The notes beneath the pieces are model-generated. The model was not told the DNA's origin. It did not search any database and saw only the letters and a list, made by a program, of their open reading frames with translations. Made by a program: the position numbers and the translations under genes. This document shows positions 1 to 5,051 of a stretch of 5,051 nt of DNA, in pieces. How positions within the stretch are numbered: position 1 is the first letter of the stretch; each line of letters starts with the position of its first letter. This DNA comes from an uncultured Saprospiraceae bacterium (GTDB lineage: Bacteria; Bacteroidota; Bacteroidia; Chitinophagales; Saprospiraceae), in NCBI GenBank assembly GCA_938044055.1, contig CALIQO010000011.1, positions 1 through 5,051 on the forward strand, given 5' to 3'.

Positions 1-1274
1 AAAATTTTAGATGGCAAGATAGCGACGTGCGACTTAAAGCCTTAAAAATAGGTGACGATATAGAAGACGGGCAATTCAGAACTCAAGAATACTGGAAATC
101 TGGAATCAGAATTGTCAGACCTGATTGGCTTGAAAAAAAGCTCAAAGGAAACAACTCTCGCTTTAAAGAAACCGCAAAAATAAATTTCTTGCAGAATGCT
201 ACATTCAGTCAAATAAAAGAAAAACACCCAACGAATCGCAAGAACATATTAATTTATTATACGGCAGATTGGTGCTTACCATGCAAGGAAATGGAGAAAA
301 CTACTTTTCAATCCCCCATGGTTAAAGCCAGAATTTCTGATAATTATCATGCTATTAAAATTGATGTAGACAGAAATAAACACAATGCTTCTCTTAAGCT
401 TAAGAAAGGCAATGAGCTTCCCGGTTTCGTTATCCTCTCTCCATGGGGGCAAAAACTAGGACAGGAAATGGGATCAAAAGACTCCAAAGATTTCTGTAGA
501 ATGCTAGATAAATATCATCAAGGCATAGATTTTATTAAAATAGATTCGCTCCAAGAAAATATATCTGACGACACTCAGAGGAATGCTGCAGTATTAAGAG
601 AATATGGCAATCAATTAAAATACATAAATCCAAATCTCTCTAAAAATCTCTTTTCACAATCACTTGGAAATCGTAATACATGGCATATTCCGTGGAAAAT
701 GAAAGTAATATTCGAGGAAATAACGCTCTCTTATGATTCTCCACAATTAGCATTTCTCGTCGATAACAAGAATAGGTTCTACACACTCTATGATACAGCT
801 TCAGTCAACGACAAAATCAATGATATAATTTATACTGGATATGTCTTCATACATAAGGACAAAAAACAATATAGCAAAGAACTTAAGTCAGCCCTAGACG
901 ATAAAAGCTCATATTACTATTCACTAAATGAAGTAACAGGATTTAAAGAATCTGATCAACAAAAAGATTGGATAAAAGCATTTATAAAACATCATACCCT
1001 TTTTTCTTCTAATCAATGGTCGAAAATAAATCGAGACTTTCTCAAGGCACTAATTAACACTGATCACAAGAATCAACTTGTGGACTTAGGCCATCTTTTA
1101 GATAAGTATAGAAGCATAGCTATTGATTATGAGTGGCTTGATCTTAAATCTATTCTATTATATAAACAAGGAGATAAATCTGGAGCGATAAATCTTGTCA
1201 GAGAAGTACGAGAAAAAGCACTTATCCAAAAAGTGAATTTCCAATCTTCGCTTCATCTTTTAAGAAAAAAATAA
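1..1274 (+). CDS. Thioredoxin-domain protein with unknown C-terminal region, 5' end missing
   Basis: Probably a thiol-disulfide oxidoreductase or thiol-reducing protein. Residues are numbered from the GTG at base 27. Residues about 50-165 form a thioredoxin-like fold: a hydrophobic strand (NILIYYTADW), the active site W82-C83-L84-P85-C86-K87, then EMEKTTF, and a Leu-Pro at 131-132 at the expected cis-proline place before a strand (GFVIL). The ADWCxxCKExEKxTF pattern resembles the C-terminal domain of DsbD and the thioredoxin_7 group more than classical WCGPC thioredoxin. Residues 170-415 are unrecognised. They look mixed alpha/beta and then helical, and residues about 369-396 (LYKQGDKSGAINLVREV) resemble one TPR-type hairpin. 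The frame stays open to the left edge (codons from base 3 read NFRWQDSD), the GTG has no ribosome-binding site, and the first in-frame ATG falls after the CxxC. The true start, and any signal peptide, therefore probably lie outside. It ends in tandem TAA stops (1272-1277). The thioredoxin fold is confident; the substrate and cell location are unknown. Confidence 0.8.
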   Translation, partial: NFRWQDSDVRLKALKIGDDIEDGQFRTQEYWKSGIRIVRPDWLEKKLKGNNSRFKETAKINFLQNATFSQIKEKHPTNRKNILIYYTADWCLPCKEMEKTTFQSPMVKARISDNYHAIKIDVDRNKHNASLKLKKGNELPGFVILSPWGQKLGQEMGSKDSKDFCRMLDKYHQGIDFIKIDSLQENISDDTQRNAAVLREYGNQLKYINPNLSKNLFSQSLGNRNTWHIPWKMKVIFEEITLSYDSPQLAFLVDNKNRFYTLYDTASVNDKINDIIYTGYVFIHKDKKQYSKELKSALDDKSSYYYSLNEVTGFKESDQQKDWIKAFIKHHTLFSSNQWSKINRDFLKALINTDHKNQLVDLGHLLDKYRSIAIDYEWLDLKSILLYKQGDKSGAINLVREVREKALIQKVNFQSSLHLLRKK

Positions 1275-1362
1275 TAAGGATTCTTGAAATTCCGTTCCGC
1301 CCTCACATTTCCATTTAACACATATATCTAATTAAAAATACGTTCTGTATCTTTACCTTTCT

Positions 1363-1402
1363 CTCAAAAGTAGAATGTAGCCATTCTTCTGTGAGTTTTT
1401 TT
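1363..1402 (+). terminator. Hairpin plus T7: terminator or dnaE leader attenuator
   Basis: The two arms are CTCA-AG-AGAATG and CATTCT-CT-TGAG, closed by a TAGC tetraloop (1378-1381). The inner six base pairs (1372-1377 with 1382-1387) are perfect. A T-T mismatch and a small AA/G internal loop separate them from AG/CT and CTCA/TGAG, giving 12 pairs in all. Seven T's (1396-1402) follow directly, which is the form of an intrinsic terminator. It lies 88 bases after the first stop codon of the thioredoxin-like gene and 23 bases before the dnaE ATG. The simple reading is termination of the upstream gene. The stem is fairly AT-rich, so its efficiency is uncertain. Confidence 0.55.
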
Positions 1403-1425
1403 CATTACCAACCTATAAGAATCTT

Positions 1426-4400
1426 ATGCCAGATTTTTCCCACCTGCATTGCCATACTCAATATTCTCTCCTTGATGGAGCTTCTGAGATATCAACCCTG
1501 ATGCAGAAGGCAGCAGCAGATGGACAGAAAGCAGTCGCACTGACAGATCATGGAAACATGTTTGGTGCATTTAAATTTGTACGAGAAGCGAATAAGGCTG
1601 GTGTAAAACCCATCGTCGGTTGTGAATTCTACTTGGTAGAGGATAGACACATCAAGAAATTTGAGAAATCGAAAGGGCAGAAAGACAAGCGATACCATCA
1701 GCTTCTCCTTGCGAAAAATCGCAAAGGGTATGAAAACCTATGCAAGCTGTGCTCCCTAGGATTTATAGAAGGCCTCTACAGTAAATTTCCTAGAATTGAT
1801 AAAGAACTGATAGAAAAATACAGCGAAGGACTCATCGCTACATCCTGCTGTATAGGAGCCGAAGTACCTCAGACTATTCTGAGTGGCGACATAGAAAAGG
1901 CAGAACAGAGACTGAAATGGTGGCTCGATATCTTTGGAGAAGATTATTACATAGAACTTCAGAGGCATAAAGGTCTAGAACAGATCGATGACACCGGTAT
2001 GAGTCAGGAAGATGTGAATCAGGTCTTACTACAATTTGCCGAAAGGCATAACATCAAGGCCATTGCGACCAATGATGTTCATTATGTAGAAGAAGACGAC
2101 TGGCAACCTCATGACATCCTCCTGTGTGTCAATACAGGTTCTTTTATGGCTGAAGAAAAAAGATTCAAATTCCCCAGTAGCGACTTCTTTTTTAAGACGA
2201 AGGCAGAGATGGGAAAAATTTTCCACGATGTTCCTTTTGCCCTTGACAATACCATGGATATCGTATCCAAGATTGAACCACTAGAACTGGCAAGAGATGT
2301 ACTTCTCCCAGCATTCCCGCTTCCGGCAGGATTCGATACCCAAGAATTATACTTAAGACACATCACCTTCCAAGGGGCCAAGCGCAAGTACGGAACCATC
2401 ACGCCGATTATAGAAGAACGACTCAACTTCGAGCTGGAAGTCATCAATAAATCTGGGTACCCAGGGTACTTCTTGATTGTTCAAGATTTTACAACTGTCG
2501 CTAGACAGATGGGTGTATCTGTGGGACCAGGTCGGGGATCAGCTGCTGGATCAGCCGTTGCTTATTCACTCGGAATTACCAATATCGATCCCATTAAATA
2601 TGACCTACTATTTGAGCGGTTTCTAAACCCTGAAAGGGTATCCATGCCGGATATCGATATTGATTTCGATGATGAAGGCCGTTCTAAAGTCATCGACTAT
2701 GTAATCGATAAGTATGGAAAAAATCAAGTAGCTCAGATCATCACCTATGGAACCATGGCTGCTAAGTCTAGCTTGAGAGATGTAGGACGGGTTATGCAAG
2801 TCCCACTTCATGAAGTAGATCGAGTAGCTAAATCGTTCCCGACACACTTAAAGGCAACCTTGAAAGGTGTCCTTGCCGATGACGGTCTATCTCCTAAATT
2901 GAAGGGAGAGATGAATAGCGATGATGTAGACAAGGCACTTGCATTCCGTAAGTTGTCAGAAGAACAAACCGACATCGGACAGATGATCCGCCAGGCTAAA
3001 AAACTGGAAGGATCTGTACGTAATACAGGAATCCATGCCTGTGGAGTCATCATTACTCCCGATGACATTACCAACTATGTTCCCGTATCTGTAGCGAAAG
3101 ATTCCGACCTCCTCGTCAGCCAGTACGACAACTCTGTCGCTGAAGATGCTGGCTTACTCAAGATGGATTTTCTGGGATTGAAAACCCTGACCATCATCAA
3201 GGATGCTGTACAGATTGTTAAGGATACCAGAGGAGATGAACTAGATCCTGAGCTCTTTCCGCTGGAAGACGAAAAAACGTATGAGCTTTTCCAGGGAGGA
3301 GAAACAATCGGAATCTTCCAGTATGAGTCCGTCGGAATGCAGAAGAACCTACGAGAACTGAAGCCTACCCGATTCGAGGATTTAATTGCGATGAATGCAC
3401 TCTATCGTCCAGGACCGATGCAGTACATTCCTGATTTTATTGCACGGAGACACGGCAAGCAAGAAATCACCTATGATCTCGACGATATGCAAGAATATCT
3501 GGAAGAGACATATGGGATTACCGTATACCAGGAGCAGGTTATGCTTCTGTCTCAGAAATTAGCTGGATTCTCTAAAGGCGAAGCCGATGTCTTGAGAAAA
3601 GCCATGGGTAAGAAAAAGAAAAAATTGATTGATGAGTTGTTTCCTAAGTTCATGGAAGGTTGCGAGAAAAACGGTCATGACAAGGAAACCTGTGAGAAGA
3701 TCTGGAAAGACTGGGAAGCATTCGCTTCTTATGCATTTAATAAATCTCACTCTACTTGTTATGCCTTTGTGGCGTTTCAGACGGCTTATCTGAAGGCTCA
3801 CTATCCAGATGCATTTATGGCATCGGTACTCAATCACAACAAGAGCGACATCTCTAAGATTAATTTCTTCTTACGAGAATGTAAGCGGATGGGATTAACT
3901 GTACTTGGTCCTGACATCAATGAGAGCAAGTTGAAATTCGCGGTGAATGATGAAGGTCATATCCGATTCGGATTGTCGGCATTAAAAGGAGTCGGAGAAG
4001 GTCCTGTAACAGCAATTGAAGAAGAGAGAAAAGAAGCAGGGCCATTTAAGTCCCTTTTCGATATGGTGAAGCGGGTGAATCTGCGTGCCGTAAATAAAAA
4101 ATGCTTCGAAAGTCTGGCACTAGGTGGCGCACTTGATTCCCTAGGACAACAGACACGATCTCAATTTTTCGCTCCTTCAGAATCGTACGATACACTATTA
4201 GAACATGCCATCAAGTATGGCAATACCTATCAGCTTCAGAAGTCGCAGAACCAAGTTTCCTTATTTGGAGATGCAGACGATCAGTACATAATCGAACCTA
4301 AGTTTCCTGAAGTATTGCCGTGGAGCAATATAGAGAAGCTAGAAAAAGAAAAGGAAGTAACAGGTATATATCTATCTGGACATCCTCTTGATGATTATGA

Positions 4401-4956
4401 ACTTGAAATCAGTAATTATACGAATTGTCCGCTCGCTCGCGCAGAGGACATCCGAGAGAAGCAACTCAAGCTGGCAGGATTGGTAACAGAAGTATTCGCT
4501 GGAGTATCCCAGAAAGGAACCGGCTATTGCAGGTTTACGATTCAAGATTATACCGGTGGATTACAGATTGCCTTATTCAATGAACAATACGAAAACTGGA
4601 AGAACATCATATTCAAGGGCAACGTCCTCTATGTTGAAGGGATGAATATGAAACGGTTCAATCAAGATCGTTACTTCTTTAAGGTTAAGGATATAAAGAT
4701 GCTCGACTCCGTCGGCAAATTACTCACTAAGTCTATTACTATTAAAATTCCGGTTTCTAGACTCAATCAAGAGGCTGTAGAAAAGTTGACATCAATCTGT
4801 ACCGAAAACGAAGGGGATCACGACTTTAAGCTTGTCGTTGTAGATGAAGAAAACAATCTTAAGCTAGACTTGATTTCTAAAAACACGAAGGTAGATGCAA
4901 CAAGTGGATTCGTAAAGCTGGTAGAAGGCCTGGGGTTTCCATATAGATTAAATTAA
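1426..4956 (+). CDS. dnaE: DNA polymerase III subunit alpha (DnaE), complete
   Basis: Catalytic subunit of the replicative polymerase; it extends primed DNA in the cytoplasmic replisome with the beta clamp and clamp loader. At 1176 residues it is full length. The PHP domain covers about 1-240 with a complete-looking metal site: H8, H10, D17, H42, E67, H91, C142, D217, H219. The palm follows with GPGRGSAAGS (367-376), PDIDIDF carrying catalytic D411 and D413, and the third aspartate D581 in KMDFLGL. Fingers motifs are GIFQYES (629-635), ALYRPGPM (658-665), YQEQVM (701-706), LRKAMGKK (723-730) and FNKSHS (771-776). A helix-hairpin-helix segment starts near 850 (LSALKGVGEG). A clamp-binding QVSLF lies at 943-947, an OB fold at about 1014-1093, and a small C-terminal domain ends FPYRLN. 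The ATG is chosen because the PHP HxH motif sits at residues 8-10, as usual for the family. No clear Shine-Dalgarno precedes it, which is common in Bacteroidota. It is not PolC: the PHP domain is N-terminal and uninterrupted by an exonuclease domain. No frameshift or missing key residue was seen. Confidence 0.98.
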   Translation: MPDFSHLHCHTQYSLLDGASEISTLMQKAAADGQKAVALTDHGNMFGAFKFVREANKAGVKPIVGCEFYLVEDRHIKKFEKSKGQKDKRYHQLLLAKNRKGYENLCKLCSLGFIEGLYSKFPRIDKELIEKYSEGLIATSCCIGAEVPQTILSGDIEKAEQRLKWWLDIFGEDYYIELQRHKGLEQIDDTGMSQEDVNQVLLQFAERHNIKAIATNDVHYVEEDDWQPHDILLCVNTGSFMAEEKRFKFPSSDFFFKTKAEMGKIFHDVPFALDNTMDIVSKIEPLELARDVLLPAFPLPAGFDTQELYLRHITFQGAKRKYGTITPIIEERLNFELEVINKSGYPGYFLIVQDFTTVARQMGVSVGPGRGSAAGSAVAYSLGITNIDPIKYDLLFERFLNPERVSMPDIDIDFDDEGRSKVIDYVIDKYGKNQVAQIITYGTMAAKSSLRDVGRVMQVPLHEVDRVAKSFPTHLKATLKGVLADDGLSPKLKGEMNSDDVDKALAFRKLSEEQTDIGQMIRQAKKLEGSVRNTGIHACGVIITPDDITNYVPVSVAKDSDLLVSQYDNSVAEDAGLLKMDFLGLKTLTIIKDAVQIVKDTRGDELDPELFPLEDEKTYELFQGGETIGIFQYESVGMQKNLRELKPTRFEDLIAMNALYRPGPMQYIPDFIARRHGKQEITYDLDDMQEYLEETYGITVYQEQVMLLSQKLAGFSKGEADVLRKAMGKKKKKLIDELFPKFMEGCEKNGHDKETCEKIWKDWEAFASYAFNKSHSTCYAFVAFQTAYLKAHYPDAFMASVLNHNKSDISKINFFLRECKRMGLTVLGPDINESKLKFAVNDEGHIRFGLSALKGVGEGPVTAIEEERKEAGPFKSLFDMVKRVNLRAVNKKCFESLALGGALDSLGQQTRSQFFAPSESYDTLLEHAIKYGNTYQLQKSQNQVSLFGDADDQYIIEPKFPEVLPWSNIEKLEKEKEVTGIYLSGHPLDDYELEISNYTNCPLARAEDIREKQLKLAGLVTEVFAGVSQKGTGYCRFTIQDYTGGLQIALFNEQYENWKNIIFKGNVLYVEGMNMKRFNQDRYFFKVKDIKMLDSVGKLLTKSITIKIPVSRLNQEAVEKLTSICTENEGDHDFKLVVVDEENNLKLDLISKNTKVDATSGFVKLVEGLGFPYRLN

Positions 4957-4962
4957 AAAAAT

Positions 4963-4993
4963 AAAGGGGGCCAGATGGATCTGACCCCCTTTT
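4963..4993. terminator. Bidirectional intrinsic terminator after dnaE
   Basis: A near-perfect palindrome begins six bases after the dnaE stop codon. AAAGGGGG (4963-4970) pairs with CCCCCTTT (4985-4992) and CAGAT (4972-4976) pairs with ATCTG (4979-4983). The single C-A mismatch is at 4971/4984 and only GG lies at the centre, so the real loop is probably TGGA or larger. Reading +, the stem is followed by TTTT and an AT-rich stretch. Reading -, it is followed by TTTATTTTTTT (the complement of the A-run at 4955-4965), a longer T tract. The element should therefore stop dnaE transcripts and also, perhaps better, any transcript arriving from the right on the - strand. Confidence 0.85.
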
Positions 4994-5051
4994 CAATTAT
5001 TGTATTTTCTTCTCAACTAGACATTAAAACTAGAAGAAGTGCTATAAGCCG

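Noticed and set aside
11..22. ATG at base 11 as a gene start
   Set aside because: It reads three codons and then TAG.
27..29. GTG as the true start of the thioredoxin-like gene
   Set aside because: No ribosome-binding site precedes it and the frame is open back to base 3, so a start outside the window is more likely. It remains possible.
1278..1293. Small inverted repeat GGATT...AATTCC just after the upstream stop codons
   Set aside because: Pairing is short and interrupted, and no T-run follows. The hairpin at 1363-1402 is the better terminator.
1348..1361. Bacteroidota-type promoter (TAnnTTTG) for dnaE at TATCTTTA / TACCTTTC
   Set aside because: Both overlapping candidates lack the final G and no TTG sits about 19 bases upstream, so the match is too weak for a feature. 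If real, the 1363-1402 hairpin would be in the dnaE leader.
2109..2447. 112-codon open frame on the minus strand inside dnaE
   Set aside because: It lies entirely within the well-conserved dnaE coding region and its translation has no recognisable motif. The other minus-strand frames inside dnaE, and the one at 42-227 inside the thioredoxin-like gene, are rejected for the same reason.
1426..4956. PolC or the error-prone DnaE2/ImuC as alternatives
   Set aside because: There is no exonuclease insertion in the PHP domain as in PolC. The clamp-binding motif, OB fold and C-terminal domain, together with the full length of 1176 residues, fit the replicative DnaE.
1..4956. Functional operon of the thioredoxin-like gene and dnaE
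   Set aside because: A 151-base gap with a terminator-like hairpin, different composition and unrelated roles argue against a shared unit.
5000..5028. Plus-strand promoter with TTGTAT as -35
   Set aside because: At the right spacing the -10 region (CATTAA or ATTAAA) is a poor match, and no downstream gene is visible.
5008..5040. Imperfect inverted repeat CTTCT-CAA-CTAG / CTAG-A-AGAAG at the right edge
   Set aside because: Nine interrupted pairs in AT-rich sequence with no T tract; it could arise by chance.

Overview
The window has two genes on the + strand. The left edge holds the 3' part of a thioredoxin-domain protein gene. After a 151-base gap comes a complete dnaE, the alpha subunit of replicative DNA polymerase III. 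A strong hairpin follows dnaE, then about 58 bases that cannot be assigned with confidence.

The likely source is a member of Bacteroidota, judged mainly from the DnaE protein. Its opening (HLHCHTQYSLLDGA), the SCCIGAE stretch and the WWLDIFGEDYYIELQRH block are wording I associate with DnaE of that phylum. The 1176-residue length fits, and so does the lack of a clear Shine-Dalgarno sequence before the start. This is recognition from memory, not a search, and it does not reach family or genus.

Layout: bases 1-1274 encode a DsbD-tail-like thioredoxin domain with a WCLPCK active site, followed by about 245 residues I do not recognise, ending in a TPR-like helical hairpin. The reading frame is open to the left edge, so the gene very probably starts outside the window. 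Bases 1275-1425 hold no gene. They contain a hairpin followed by seven T's (1363-1402) that ends only 23 bases before the dnaE start. It may be the upstream gene's terminator or a leader attenuator of dnaE. Bases 1426-4956 are dnaE, intact, with all three polymerase aspartates, a complete set of PHP metal ligands and an internal clamp-binding motif. Bases 4963-4993 form a near-perfect palindrome that reads as a bidirectional terminator and hints at a convergent gene entering from the right.

Nothing links the two genes functionally. The first belongs to thiol-disulfide chemistry and the second to chromosome replication, and a terminator-like hairpin separates them. This looks like ordinary chromosomal core sequence next to a less conserved, more AT-rich gene. 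I found no CRISPR array, tRNA or rRNA, insertion sequence or phage gene, and no convincing undescribed multi-gene system.
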